A stretch of 64,000 nt of DNA from Gracilaria vermiculophylla (GCA_019155205.2 JAHNZQ020000277.1:1581742-1645741), one strand, 5' to 3'. Shown: positions 1 through 12,202, numbered from the stretch's first letter. Notes: a model not told the origin generated them from the letters alone. Translations and numbers: made by a program.

Positions 1-1140
1 GTTACACTCCTCGGAGTTTAAAGGCAGCGTTTGTTCATCGTCATTTTCGGAATGACTATGGGAGCTGACTATTGTCTGCATTTTCCAAAAGAGTAAAGAT
101 CCACAAACAGCAAGGAGGATGGTGTACTATGGCGCTGAAATAATGTGGGAGGACGAACAGCAGAATTGCTTGAAGCGGAGCTGGTTATTACTGTATGTGG
201 TTCATTTTCCCGAAAAGAGAGCTAAGAAAGAGAGCCACGTATCAAGAATGGGCGTCACATCCGATAACAACCCTTTGGGTAAAGTTTGAGAGTGTTTTCT
301 CCCACAAACCCAACAAGCAGCGCGTGATAGTTCAAGATGTTTGAGTTTGCTAGGGGATTGTAACTACACGCGCAAGAACTAGGTGTAGCGAGTTGGCTTT
401 CTTTTGGGGGCTGCGATCTAGAAGCAAAGCAGGATGGCAATGAAACCAGTCGAGCTTGCTTTACGTTTGCCGCCGTTTCTGGCGGATATCATGGCCATTG
501 CCATGCAAGGTCGTTTATTTGGATGCGGCAAAAAGTTGTGCTGATCGTCATTGCTGGGTGATGTGTGCACACTGCACATGAATTGTGCAAACGGTCGTGT
601 CGCAGCGGCAGCAGGTGCCACAACAACTGACGTCATTGGATGAAGTTACTTTCATTCTTGTGATAGCCAATGGTCATGCCTCGCTTATTATGTAGACATA
701 AGCCAAGCAGACACTTGGCATGCTGCCATCAAACCGTCTAGCAGCGTCAAACCCTTTAGACCAATGAACTTCACCGCTTATGTATACTATCTGTAGACAT
801 AAGCAGTCAGGTTCAAAAGGGTTAAGGGTCACATGTGCAAGATTAAATCTCAATGAAGGTACTTTGAACTTTACACCATGATTTTAACTGATGAAAAATT
901 TTCAATGAAGACGGATCACACATTTTTAATCACCTTTGGCATTATCTTTCAGAGGTTTTTTCATTTTTCAAAACGCCCCACTAAAGGAGGTACAGTGCGT
1001 TTAAAAAACATATTACCCTTCAAAAGTGCGCCAAAACTGTACTGTAGACTACATTTTGCACATAGTCTATGTCGAATCGTTTCAAAAAGATATGTACACC
1101 GTCTTCTTTCTAGTAAAAACGGCTTGAGGCACGCCACTTT
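1..1140. other. Left edge spacer, no gene recognised
   Basis: Only short unconvincing frames occur on either strand, and none shows a recognisable domain. The segment ends where Tc1-like coding remnants begin. Confidence 0.5.
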
Positions 1141-1159
1141 TCAAGCACGAACAGCTTCA

Positions 1160-2120
1160 AATCGTTACGTGAAACGCCGAAAAACATTCTAATAGTGCTA
1201 ATGCTAAAAACTTAAAGCGTTCTAGGGTCACAATTGCTACTTTTCTCAAAAAACCCAACTCTATATGGCTTAAAACGATCTCCGGTACGCCCAAAGAAGC
1301 TCAGCCCAGCAGATAAAAGAACAATTAGAAGGGTATTGTGCAAAGAAAAAATGTCCTGCAAAAAAATTGGAAAAATTCTTAATCTCAAAGTTTCTAAATC
1401 TACTATATAGAGGCAGATAAATAGTCAAATTTATTGAAACGTAAAAAAATGAAAAACACTTTCTTTCTCCAAGACCATCACAAGCAAAAGAGGATTGACT
1501 GGTGTGCTGGAAAGGCCTACTGGTAAAAGAAATGGGAAAATGTTATTTCTACTGATAAAAAAAGTTCAATTTGGACGGACCAGATTGCTACAAATATTAT
1601 TGGCACGATCTTCGTAAGGAATGTCATGAATTTCATTTCAGGCACTCTGGTGGAGGCTCTGTAATGGTCTGGGCGGGTATTTCTGAAAAAGTTCTAACGG
1701 AAATTGCCTTCATTGAAACGAATATGAATGCAGAAAAATATTAAGAAGTTCTGTACAACTATTTGATACCTTTTGCTTTATGTTTCCATGAAGAAATTTT
1801 CATTTTTTAAACAGGATAATGCGCCTGTACACACTGCATCTTTAATCAAAAATTGGCTACAGGAGTCTGAGGTATCTGTTTTAGAGTGGCCGGGGCGCTC
1901 ACCAGATTTGAACCCAATTGAAAACGTTTGCGGACTGCTGGCGAGGATGGTTTATGCGCATGGAAGGCAATTTAAGACAGTTTTTGAACTCAAAAACTGT
2001 ATCAAAAATTGCTGGAAATCTATAACAGTTTCAAGTGTGGCAAAGTACATCAATTCGATGCCGAAACGCTGCATTAGCGTTATACAGCAAAAAAAATGCA
2101 AAAAAAACTATTGAGCGTCG
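1160..2120 (+). pseudogene. Tc1/mariner-family transposase, degenerate
   Basis: Remnant of a DDE/D cut-and-paste transposase. The helix-turn-helix N-terminal half is readable only by changing frame: near 1280 there is a recognisable PKKLSP-like stretch, and near 1560-1660 the motifs FNLDGPD and YYWHDLR are followed by [10 protein letters not shown]. From 1773 a clean frame carries the second catalytic Asp in QDNAPVHTA and the third-acid region [13 protein letters not shown], typical of Tc1/mariner C-termini. Several stops and shifts, for example a TAA in the stretch after MNAEKY near 1741, make it non-functional. It is a relative of the copy at 27865. I could not locate convincing terminal inverted repeats. 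Confidence 0.85.
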
Positions 2121-2690
2121 CTCAGTAAATATTTTTTATTGATGATCATATATTTTTGAAACGGTTTTTTGACTTCACTTTCTTCTGAAACTTATTTTTG
2201 TAGGCGTACAACATTTGGTAGTTTTTTTATATTTCGCAGCATGTCGTATGTTTTTGAAACAGTCTGTATACTCGTGGTTTGGGGTATGCCTTTTTTACCA
2301 TTGCGTACCGCAACGTTAATTACTAAAATGAAATATAAATATTGATCAGTGTGCTACTATACTGTAAGAACGCTTACTGCCCTTTAGCAGCAGAAACATT
2401 GGATGGATTTGAAAACAAGGTAGAGCTTCTGTTCATAGATCTAAATGATCTCAAATCAGAGTTTCTGACAATCCAACTCATTTGTTTGTGAAATTCATCA
2501 TGGCTGTGACATCCCCAAATTTGATCGCAGCCCTGCATCGAAGAAAAGAGATCAAGATGCAGTCACCATCGGCCTTTTTTGGAGTTATAAGAGAAGCACT
2601 ACGAGCTCAATTCTGTTGCTGCCACGTCCTTGGATGCGATTTAAAAAGATGATTTCAAAGAAGATGAGATCATGTTGCGATAGAGAGCGA
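2115..2690. other. Spacer without a recognised gene
   Basis: AT-rich sequence between the Tc1 remnant and the gag-like remnant. No long frame, repeat or RNA gene was seen. Confidence 0.4.
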
Positions 2691-2694
2691 TAAC

Positions 2695-3115
2695 GTGGTT
2701 AAAAAGATAGAGACTGCCAACCGATGTAGAGCCACTACGCGCACATCTATATTCATGTCAAGTGCAGAAAACCTGGTACTTAAGAACCCACAGAACCTTT
2801 TGCAGCACAAAAATGTATTCCAAGGCTACCAGCATTTCGACGAATGGATCCAAAATGTAGTCAAAGACCCGTTTGAGTTTTTTGAAAAGGTCACAACAAG
2901 GCCTCCAGCCAACTCAAGGCCGCAGATGCCCTGGTTACCAGCACTTAAGAATATCCAGGGCGGTCACGATCGCTAGTGGGCAGAGAAGAATCTACACGTA
3001 TTGCAATGGGAGTATATCCACGCCACGTTCATGTATCATTTCGAATTTTCAGTAATTGGGGAAAAGCTCATCAGAAAGCTCATGACTCTTCACCAAAAAG
3101 ATTCTGATTCACTGC
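2695..3115 (+). pseudogene. Possible retroelement gag remnant
   Basis: A 93-codon frame starts at 2695 and, after changing frame near 2975, continues into a segment reading GEKLIRKLMTL followed by a D/S-rich stretch and YSDRV. That pattern resembles the capsid-end segment of retrotransposon gag proteins, where a conserved helix is followed by Y-x-x-R-F. It lies upstream of a gypsy RT fragment in the same orientation, so it may be the gag of the same dead element. No zinc knuckle was found. The assignment rests on weak pattern similarity. Confidence 0.35.
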
Positions 3116-3119
3116 AATA

Positions 3120-4140
3120 ATATAGCGATCGTGTACAAGTTTCGCTACCCGCACAGGACGGGAAAAGCAAGACGAGATATACATCGCAATCTACATGAAG
3201 GCTTACATTTCTGGTCTGCAGGACCTAATGCATGTATCACAAGCAGCAAGCATCAATATGTGGAAAAGAGTAAACCAAGGATCACTTCCATTCTGTATCT
3301 TTGTGTGGAGCCAAGCCGCGCGAGCGGATGAGACACCCAAGGTGTGCAGCCTTGCTCCCTTGACGGCCAGGACGGTGGTAGAGCCCTCCGATAGGTTCCA
3401 TGCTAGCCGGGTGTAAATCCGGGAGACCCCTTCCTGTCCTGCAGACGGAGGTGTGGGGCGAATCGGCCAGCAACGCTGGGGGCGTGGAGCCGCGGTGCAA
3501 TGTGCGGAGCGAGCCGCAATAGCGGAGAGCGACAGAAGAATATATTTAATGAGCCGCGCAGCGGAGCACGGACTCTTGAGTCGAGCAACAATATCCTCAA
3601 AAATAGAGGACAAGCCTGTGGAGTAGGGCGGAAATTATGGAGCCGTACGACGTTCGAAACGAGAAGAAACCACAAAAACAGCAAGCAAAAATAGTTTGTA
3701 CCACGGTAATAATACCCTCAACGGCAGAGGTCAGATAGTGAGCCCGAGAAATCGGTGAAAGAGCTCAATGTGGGTCTGAGGGCGCGCGATAAGCAGAACA
3801 AGTTAGAGCCGAAAGTTCCTCCTTGAGGTTTCCTTCCCGTATAGTGCGACGGTCATGCCGGCTTATATGCACGGTCTAAAATTAAACAAAATTAAACAAA
3901 ATATCCAGATACTACCAGCATTGCTGGGCGGCCCCTTCGACGTGTGTGGCCTTGACCCTACTGCCACGGCGCATCCGGTAATCCGGCAAATGCTGCACAC
4001 GTATGCCGTACAGTACGCCTTTTGTAGGCAGACCCAAGAATGGGACAAAATCACCACGTGTCTTCATAAAACACGGAGGTGACGGCCGGCAAACCGGACA
4101 GCTCTCATGAGAGAGACAACGCATCGCCCGAACGAATGGG
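3120..4140. other. GC-rich stretch inside a dead gypsy-like element, coding not resolved
   Basis: Lies between the gag-like and RT-like remnants. Frames are short on both strands and none shows protease or zinc-knuckle motifs. A tandem duplication of an AAATTAAACA-like unit occurs near 3879-3902. Probably the eroded gag-pol junction. Confidence 0.3.
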
Positions 4141-4143
4141 CGA

Positions 4144-5026
4144 TTGCTCTACACTCTGCTGGAATCTCATGCGCCATTACTCTTGCCTCTTCGCCAGGAC
4201 ATCCCTGCCTCCATGTGGTCGGTATCAGTGCCAGATCCTGTCTTCCTAACAGTGGATATCAGGGATGGATACTTTCGCTTCCCAATCCCAGACACTGACC
4301 AAAAGTGGATCGCCTTTCGCTGGAGGAGCACACATTACCGTATGTGTTCGGCACCGCTTAGTATCAAAACCATGTTCGCAGAGTTCCAGCAATCGATGGG
4401 AAAGATTTTCGGGGATAATCTATACTTGAAATGTACATTGATGACATAATTATCTTTTCAACCGCAACAACCAAACACGCATAACATGCTACAAGCGTCA
4501 TCCAAATGCTCACGCTCTGTCAAACACCCATCAGAGCCGAGAAGTGACGTATTGCATAGAAAGAAGATACCTTTCTTGGCTTCATGGACACTGGAACAGG
4601 AATCGAAAGAGACAAAACAAAAGTGAAATTTATCACATACCGAATCCTCCCCAAACCATGAAGCAGCTCTTTACCTTCTTGGGGACTGCAAACAACTACC
4701 ACAGTATTTTTTCAGTTCTTGCATATCCCGAATCCACTAGATGTCGCCCCTATAGGCTGAGACCCACTATAATGGACACCCAACATTGAGAATGTATTTC
4801 ACCAGATCAGAAAAAAAAAGCTTGTAGCGACGAGCTTGACCTATCCGGTAAAATGTAAAGACTTTTTGGTCGAAATTGATGCGTCGGACAACAGTCTAGA
4901 TGAATGGATTGGACAAAAGCAAGACTAAACGAACTTTTGTATTATGGCGTTCGTCTCCCAATCATTGTCTAGAATCTAAACGGAACTATGCATCACCGAA
5001 GATAAACCTTTTGCAATAGTATGGGG
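4144..5026 (+). pseudogene. Ty3/gypsy pol fragment (RT and start of RNase H)
   Basis: Reverse-transcriptase fingers and palm are readable from about 4230: FLTVDIRDGYFRFPIP, then KWIAFRW and FAEFQQSMGKIFGD. After a frameshift near 4430 the catalytic YIDDIIIFS follows. FLGTANNYHSIF near 4675 matches the connection segment of gypsy RT. RNase H starts near 4865 with VEIDASDNSLDEWIG and ends at ITEDKPFAIVWG, cut exactly at the LTR that begins at 5027. Stops and at least three frame changes show that it is dead. It differs from the pol of the adjacent 5027 element, so it belongs to another, older insertion. Confidence 0.85.
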
Positions 5027-5580
5027 TGTAGTACAGTGGCTCCTAATGGAAAAATGGTGGTGCGGCCTTATGGTATAATATTCCTAAGGAGGGCTCGAAT
5101 ATTATTAACTGAGCCACGTGGTGCATAATTCTGCCCGCGTGCGCTACAGTATCCTTAAGGGACGGTAGAACTATTATTTATTTTAGTAGATTTATGCAGG
5201 TAGTTACTAAAGTAGTAAGACCTGCCGAGGCGGGTTCCCGGATTGATACTTAATCTGCCAGTTGAACTTCACCTCAGGAGAACTAAAGACAAGCACCCTT
5301 GAATCTTCCTCTACTTTTTGGTTGGAGACTCTCGTCGATCATCAGCAGATTTATTAGCCGCCGATCCCCAGGTCACATCATAGCAGCGCCTGTAGGAGCA
5401 TTATCCGCCCAGTGAACCTCCCCCTCCGCTTGGTGTTTGCGAATCCCCTTCAAAAATTCCCCCGGCTCGCGACAGGGGATACCGGAGACCACCTTTAGGA
5501 ATACGCAGCTTTGGAGTCAACAAAAACTCCTAAGGGACGTAGTGCTCTACTACCTCGAAAGGAGAACTGACACTACCACA
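5027..5580 (+). repeat. 5' LTR of gypsy element (family A)
   Basis: A 554-bp LTR aligned by eye with 12203-12757, 28920-29470, 31740-32304 and 54209-54760. It opens TGTAGTACAGTGGCTCCTAA and closes CACTACCACA, so it has TG...CA ends. Confidence 0.92.
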
Positions 5581-5582
5581 GC

Positions 5583-5600
5583 TGGTCTTCCGACATAGAA
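5583..5600 (+). promoter_or_regulatory. Primer-binding site for minus-strand DNA synthesis
   Basis: TGGTCTTCCGACATAG begins 3 nt after the LTR end. TGG complements the CCA end of a tRNA. The same site follows the LTRs at 32304 (TGGTCTCCCGACTTAG) and, on the minus strand, at 52062 (TGGTCCCCCACTTAG). The tRNA is not identified. The implied 3' end GGGAGACCA is like that of yeast tRNA-Tyr, but this is only a suggestion. Confidence 0.7.
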
Positions 5601-5736
5601 GGTCACAGTTCCTAAAGGATTCGCACAAGTCGCAGCAGAACCGTGTTTCTAATTTGCAACGACTGAACTCTAACAGTGGAATTCTTCCTTAAGGTGATTC
5701 GGAAGTGGACGAAAATCACCCCCGACCTACTCCTCT

Positions 5737-6528
5737 ATGGACCCCTCAGAACATCCCATGAAAACCCCTCTACAGGATCCTCAAGCAACAGACTCCGTCG
5801 GTGGGCGCAGCACGCGCAGCGCTCCTCAAGAGATGGCCGCCACACTGGAGGGCCCTAAAAGTCTCCTCAGGAATCATGGCTCCTCTGTGGAGCGTTTCAT
5901 GAATCGCATTAAGAGAATGCATGCTCGGAGGTGAGCAGAATCTCCCGCGACACCTCTAGAGAACGCCGATGTAGAGGTTGAAGAACCGCACACGGCATCG
6001 CAGCCTCCACCTTAGGAGCTGCAGGGACGGGAACACCCGGAGGCTAACTCCCTCCTGGAGTCGCTGGCCCCGCGCCTTACGGATTGGCTCTCCCAAGAGC
6101 TGGTCAAAAGAATACCTGCAGATATTAAAGCCCCATTCGGAGCGCGCCACCACGCCCTTGTGGAGCAAATCGCAATCGAGAGCGCTCACCGTGCTGTGGA
6201 CTCTTTGCAGGATTCCGATCCTTTCTTCGAGGTGATCTCAGATGTTATCTGTGCGGAGTGTCGCTCCCAAACCGCACAGCTGCTCCCCGCAGCTGCGTTT
6301 CAAAGTTATTCTTCCGTACAGGAGAGGTTCCCTCTATCAACACCTAAGGTGACCACGGGCAGAGAAAGACAGGATACTGCCACTTTATGCCAGAGGAGAA
6401 AAAGATACTGCCGTAGGGAAACGGAACCACCTCAGGAATCTTGCTATGCACCGTCTGGACATGACGCCCCGTGGAGGAGGGCAGGATACCGGTCGCAAAG
6501 GAATTCACCCAAAGAGAGAAGGACATGA
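5737..6528 (+). pseudogene. gag N-terminal part (matrix-like) of the gypsy element
   Basis: One reading frame from ATG 5737 runs to 6528 with in-frame stops at about 5935 (TGA) and 6013 (TAG). It starts MDPSEHPMKTPLQDPQ, continues through a proline- and glutamate-rich stretch, and contains helical segments such as QIAIESAHRAVDSLQ. The same protein occurs at 32414, where the start reads METPLQEPQPTNTVGG. Presence in two copies beside the same LTR type supports a real gag domain. After about 6528 the frame shifts into the serine/acidic linker. Confidence 0.7.
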
Positions 6529-6594
6529 TACTCCTCGGGTGGATCGCGATAACGGGGTATCGTCAGTAAGCCAGATCACCTCCAGTGTAATCGC

Positions 6595-8133
6595 CGAAAG
6601 AAACGGAGGAAGAAAAGAAGAAAGCCAGACAACGATTCGGAGAGAAGCTCAGACTCCGAATCCGTAAACAGCTCCACCTCGGAGGACAGTGTACCTCCCA
6701 AGGAGTAGAGCAGAAGGGTCAGGAAGGTCGTCTAGCTCAACGACCTCTTCGCCAAAGTGGTGGATTATGATACCCACAGGTTAAATGATCTCTCCACACT
6801 CTACGACATATCGGTCGCTAAATGATTCACGAAGATGCAGCGCCGTATGGATATTCAAATGAAGAAGCACTCCTTCTCAGGTAAAGACCCCATCTCGGAG
6901 TTGAACTTTCTCACGCGCTTCTGTTCAGCTTGTAATACCAATGGTGTCCGTGAAGGTGCCGCCATATGGTGTTTTCAGTTCTACCTCACAGACTAAGCGC
7001 ACTCGCTGGTGCAGCCGAGCCTAACGGGAGAGAGCACCCCTGTGGATGATCCAGGAACGGAGATCTTGACGACGTATCTGGAGGTGGTCAATTTCCTCCT
7101 GGAACGGTATGCCACGGACGAAGTGATAGCTGATGCTGATGCTGAAGTCACCTCCTATAGGCAGAACAACGGAATGACCAAGACGAAGTTCTCACAGAAG
7201 CTGTGGACGAAGGCCCTCCGGTGTGGGAACGTGTACTCCGAACAACGGTTGAAGTCATTGTTTGTCGAGGGACTCCTTCCCTCGAACCGCGCGAGGGTGT
7301 TTGATCACCTCACGATGCACCCAAAGACCACCTCTATGGAGCTAGCACGTTTCGCGGAATCCTATGGGGATACCCACCGTGCCACTCACTGCAGCCATAT
7401 TCCTCTTTCGGACAAACCGACGGCCTCAAGGACCCGCCGGGTATCCGCCCTGACGTTGAACTCCAGCACCTCGGAGAAGGTCGACGAGCTCACTCTCATG
7501 GGAGAGCAAGAGGCTCTTGCCCTCACATGCGCCTCATCGCAGGGAGCACCGTCTGGGACGAGGACACCCTCGTCCCCCACTTCGTACGCTTCGGCAGGAT
7601 CCTACAGGAGTGTCTGAATTGCGAACCCTCAAGGCTACCCACCGCCTTGTAGGATTTGCTTGTCTCGAGAGCCAGTACACTGTGCGACTCTCACGCCGGC
7701 AATGAGAGTCGCCATCCTGCAGGAACGTGAAAAAAACTTGCAGGATCTGAAGGACACACCAACAGAGAGCGGAAGCTATCGAACCGCGTATCGCGACATC
7801 AGTTCCCTTCAAGGAAACTACGGTTATCGTGCTCTACAGGGAGTGCAGCCTGTGCCATTGTTTTGCATCCGAAACGCAGGTGCCGGTGTCCATGCCGGTT
7901 GCACCTCAAGGGAGCACGTCGCATCGCGATGCACAACTGCAGAAGCCGTCCCAGACTGGAGCTTAGCCCCTCTCAAACCGGGAAACCCCTCAGAGCCACG
8001 CGTAGAGGCTCCGCGTGACTCCTTACCATCGAGCCTCAGCTCCACGGAGGTCGCCTTTAGGAAAGGGGGAGAAACCATCTGCTCCGTCAACGAAGAACCG
8101 GCGGGCCCCCCAAATACCTTCGGACCCATTTGA
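6595..8133 (+). pseudogene. gag capsid and zinc-knuckle-like region of the gypsy element
   Basis: After a Lys/Arg-rich and Ser/Asp/Glu-rich linker (6595-6710) comes a capsid domain: FSGKDPISELNFLTRF near 6870, then TYLEVVNFLLERYATDE, SYRQNNGMTKTKFSQKL and LKSLFVEGLLPSNRARVFD. The same domain, with FSGKDPISVLNFL and LLCVEGLLPSLRAKV, is present in the minus-strand element near 50850-50400. One frame continues past a TGA at 7615 into a Cys/His cluster, CRICLSREPVHC, near 7648-7683, which may be a divergent zinc knuckle. Other in-frame stops occur near 6708, 6823 and 6994. The downstream stretch to 8133 is of uncertain function and should contain the protease, but I see no D-[ST]-G motif. Confidence 0.75.
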
Positions 8134-8139
8134 CACCTT

Positions 8140-9190
8140 TGAGGATTCTGTTTGCACGCTCCGCCGTGAGAATTACAAGGGATTCGCCTCTATAGGGTGT
8201 TCCCCGCTCGCCTTGGTGTATATGGAGGATGTCATTATATACTCTCGCAGCGTGGAGGAGCACTTTATTCATGTAGAGCACGTGCTCCAACTCCAAAAGG
8301 ACGATGGAATCACCCTAAAGCTGGAGAAATGTTTCTTTTTCAAGTCTTCGGTGGATTATCTCAGGCACATTGTGCTCCCCAGCTGCCTACAGGTTTCCCG
8401 AAAAAATCAGGAAGCCATAAAAGAAGCTCACACCCCCACAAACCAGATAAAGCTCCGCTCCTTCTTAGGGTTGGGTAATGTATTCCGTAGGTATTTACCG
8501 AACTTTTCCCGTATAGCGGCGCCGTTAAATCGCCTCTTGGAGAAAGGGAAGCCGACGCAATTGGCTATCTTGATGGGCAAGGAGTTTGAAGCCTTTAACA
8601 CCCTGAAGAGGAGACTAATAGAGTCACCAATCTTGGTACTTACGAAACGGCACGGCCGATTGGTGCTGGACACTGACGACTGTAAGTACCAGGTGGGATG
8701 TGGCCTCCTACAGGAACAACCTGAAGGTGGAGTACAACCCATCGGATACTGGAGTTGCAGTCTCACACCTACAGAACGGAACTACTCCACCTTGGAGCGC
8801 GAATGTCTTGCCATCGTGTGGGCGGTGTTGCTTTTACGTTCGTACCTATAAGGCGCGCGTTTCTTCTTGAGGACAGACCACGCCCCACTGAAGTGGACAC
8901 TGTCTTTGACGGATGCTTCCTGTCGCATGGAAAGGTGGAAGTTACGCCTCCTGGAGTTCGAGTTTGAAATCTTCCACCGTTTTGGCATTAAACACCAGGC
9001 AGCGGACGCGCTCTCGCGAATCTCCACCGAAGGAGAAGAAAAAACACCTTTGCAGGACAACACCCCGTGTCTGGTCATACAAGACGCCGACGGGAAAGAA
9101 GGATCCGATAGAGAATGCTTGGAATTCTGTGAACCTGTAGGAAGGCACAGTGGGCTTTCTGAGGTGACGGCTCTTCTTGAGGAGGAGTAA
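8140..9190 (+). pseudogene. RT C-terminal half and RNase H, N-terminal RT missing
   Basis: The frame 8015-8851 enters reverse transcriptase only at its catalytic motif, here YMEDVIIYS with Glu in place of an essential Asp, near 8218. It then gives the connection segment (RSFLGLGNVFRRYLPNFSRI), and RNase H from DTDDCKYQVGCGLLQEQ to LAIVWAVLLLRSYL. A TAA at 8849 interrupts RNase H, which resumes in another frame with RTDHAPLKWTL and ends at IKHQAADALSRI near 9020. The fingers and first palm half (about 150 residues) are absent between gag and this point, so a deletion is likely. Confidence 0.9.
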
Positions 9191-10773
9191 GAAGTTCTGC
9201 CCATCAACCTAGCGGAGTTCCTGAAGGAGCAAAGTACGGATGCGTATTGCAAGGAGTGCCCCACCACTGTGGGGAGACTAACATCGTCATTCGATGTTGA
9301 CCGGCATGGCGTACTTGTACGCCGCGCTCCCATGGATAGAAATCTCCAAAAGGTGGTCCGACGAAACTTCGGGAGAGGGTGCTGTGTCTCTCGCGCTATC
9401 CTCGCCCCGCCGGGCACCCCGGTGGATCGCGGATGTAACTCACCATGCGGAGGGAATTTTATTGGCAGAACATGGCTAATGACGCCTTTCAAACGCTTGC
9501 GGGTTGCTATTCCTGCGACATCGCTAGGGGAAATATACGGAAACTCCGGACGCCGCTAACTCTGTTCCCGTCTTGAGGAACTTTGCAGATCTTGGCCATG
9601 GACATTTTAGGCCCTCTCCCCAACACGGAGCGAGGGCACCGATTTATCCTCGTGATCACGGATCGGTTCTCAAAGATCACGCGTGCCCTCCCCCTGCGAA
9701 GCACTACTGCGGCAGTGATTGCCGACGCCTTTCTGAAGCATTGCGTCTACCCCTACGGTATACCATCGTACCTTCTCACGGATAATGGCGCCCAGTTTGC
9801 ACGGGAGTTCTTCAGCGCCGTCTTCGGAATGTTGGAGATGAAACAGTTGTTTACGAACGCTTATCACCCCCGGACCAACGGACAGGCGGAAAGGTTCAAC
9901 AAGACCATTGCCTTGAGGCTGACGCACTACTTCGCGGTCCATAAGAAGGATTGAGACGCATATGTAGGCTCCCTCACGTATGCATACAACCTGCAGGTGC
10001 ACCGCTCCACGGGGACCGCTCCTTTCAATCTAATGCTCTCGCGCATCCCGTCAAGTACCGTTATTGCGGCATACGCCACGGTGCACCGGGCACAGGGGCC
10101 ACAGGCGCCAACAGCGGTGCAAGCCAGACGCTCCATCTTAAAGCGGTATGAGAATGCACTCTCCCTCGCAAAAAAGAGACTGAACGCCTCGCAGAGGAGA
10201 TATAAACAGGACTTCGACCGGAAGGTGATGGGAGGCCCCCACCTGAAAAAAGGCGACCAGTTTTTCCTCGACAAACCTTGGGAAACATCCGAAAAACCGC
10301 CGGACGTCTCGCGCAAGTTAGCGCCGACCACTTCAGGGCCCTACAACGTCCTGGCCACCTATAGGGATACTGTCGCCATTGAGGTGAACGGGCTCAGAGA
10401 CGTCGTCTCCTGTGATAGGGTTACGAAAGTCCCGACGCCTAGCCTTTGAGGAATTCCCACCACCCCACCTCAGGGACGACGCGCGGAGATTCCGCATCCA
10501 ACCATCTCAGGCGCAACGACAGTACGGAATACTGGGAACCGCATCACCGCTCTCGGTGAATTAATCCTGAAGGCTCCCGATGCCATCCTGACCCCTGAAG
10601 GTGACATCCTCTACGCGGTGGACCATATCGTCTCCCATCGACAAACCCCTGCAGGAATACTGTACCGCGTTCGCTGGTATGAGTACACCTCAAAAAACGA
10701 CACGGAAGAACCTCCGGAACATATCCCGGAGAACTTCCATAGGCGATACCACGCCAATCTGGTGCGGAAATGA
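9190..10773 (+). pseudogene. Integrase with C-terminal chromodomain
   Basis: The zinc-binding segment is readable near 9440-9530 as RREFYWQNMAND and GCYSCDIA, in a frame that differs from the core. The core runs in one frame from 9583 with all three catalytic acids: AMDILGPLP, LLTDNGAQFAREFF and NGQAERFNKT. TGA codons at 9952 and 10447 break this frame, which otherwise continues through the DNA-binding region to a chromodomain (YAVDHIVSHRQ, YRVRWYEYTS) ending at TGA 10771. Chromodomains in this position are the hallmark of chromoviruses and are thought to steer integration to particular chromatin. Confidence 0.92.
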
Positions 10774-12189
10774 CTCTCCACACAAGCGCTTCCGTTTAGG
10801 AAAGGGGGAGGGGGCCCCCCACTGAAGATGTTTTTCGTCTCCGCAATCTATCACCTTCTTGAAGTTATCTTTTTCGACTCCAGAATGCCGTTGCTCGCTT
10901 TTTGCATGTTTCCACGCCGGCACTTCGTGTCGCTGAGCCCGTGGTCACGGCCTGGTCATATTGGACTACAGTTCAAGCAGGTTCTGCTTTATCCGAAGGA
11001 TCTTTTATGCGCCAGGGTTCTATCACCTACAAGTCACCGAGTCGCGTTGAATACCCCGCTTCGAGGCGCGCTTCTGCCGTGAGCGCGTGGCTATCGAAGA
11101 ACTCCGACAGGCTTTCTTTGACGGCCACCATCGAGGCTCGGTCTACCCGGCCCTTGCGAAGCTCTAAGACCCAAGCACGCGCCTCGCACAGAGTCTCAAC
11201 AGGAGAAGCCTGAGCAGGATGGCCCGTCACTGGGCACGACTGCACCACCTCCTGGAAGGCAGCTTCCAGAGCCCCAGAGGAGACTGGGCCCGACGGTGCA
11301 CCCGAAGCGGCCACCTCCGTTGACGGCGCAACAACGGCCGCGGAAGGAGCCGCGGACGGCGGACCAGGTGGGACAGGGGCTCTCCGACGTGATTACGCAG
11401 GCTCCGTAGAGGAGGTCAGCAAAGCCAAGGACGGAGTCAGTGACTCTGGAGGTGACGGCGGTGCGGGAACTGGAACGTTCTGCAGGCGAGGCCGAAGAAC
11501 AGGCGCAGAGACGCTCCGTAATCGTGGTAGCACCTGAAGAGAAAGATCTGACGCCACTTGGGGAACGACCAGTGGGTACATGTACCACCAGGGGGGGGAG
11601 CCGTGTCAAGCCGCCATCGTGGAATTTGAGGAGAAGCAGAGCGACTGGAATCAGGCGAGGTATGGGGCACCATAGCGAGGCGTACGTTCATATCCAATGA
11701 AAGGCGACGTGGGCACAGACGACAGGACTACGAGACTTGCATTCTCACGGAGATTGAATGAAAAAACGCGATGAAGCGGATGTTTCCAGAAGAAGAACCC
11801 TTGAAGGAATCGGAGTGGCAAGTGTCTCAAGAGGGTCGGTGTGCACTCTGGACTGACCCACGCTTCTTCCATGGACGTTGCGCGCCTCGCCGTGCACGGC
11901 ATCCTGGAAGGCGTGAAAACTCACGCCGCCGACTGGCGCGGCAGCACCAACAGGTTACGCCAAGAAGGAGGGGACTCAGCCAGGTTAAAGAGGAGCAGGG
12001 CCTGCAAACACCGCAAGGGATAAAACACGAGCCCGCAGCTGTACGCCGCGCATGAGTATGGAAGTATGAAGGAAGGCCTGCAGGAGAGAATGTGTCAATC
12101 GCCAGAGGCCGCGCCTGCAGCAACACCGATAGCAGCCACTCCACGGATCAAGGAATTAGAAGATGCACCTCGAGGAAGTGGTGCAATTT
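10774..12189. other. 3' internal region of the gypsy element, no recognised domain
   Basis: About 1.4 kb of GC-rich sequence between the pol stop and the polypurine tract. Open frames exist on both strands, the neatest being a 95-codon minus-strand frame at 11314-11027, but none matches a family I know. Some plant Tat/Ogre-type elements carry extra ORFs here, sometimes antisense. Confidence 0.4.
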
Positions 12190-12200
12190 AGAGAAGGGGG
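12190..12200 (+). promoter_or_regulatory. Polypurine tract
   Basis: AGAGAAGGGGG lies 2 nt upstream of the 3' LTR. It is the expected primer for plus-strand DNA synthesis. Confidence 0.8.
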
Positions 12201-12202
12201 TT

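Noticed and set aside
3203..3613. 136-codon minus-strand frame
   Set aside because: It overlaps a GC-rich segment within a dead retroelement of opposite orientation and has no motif.
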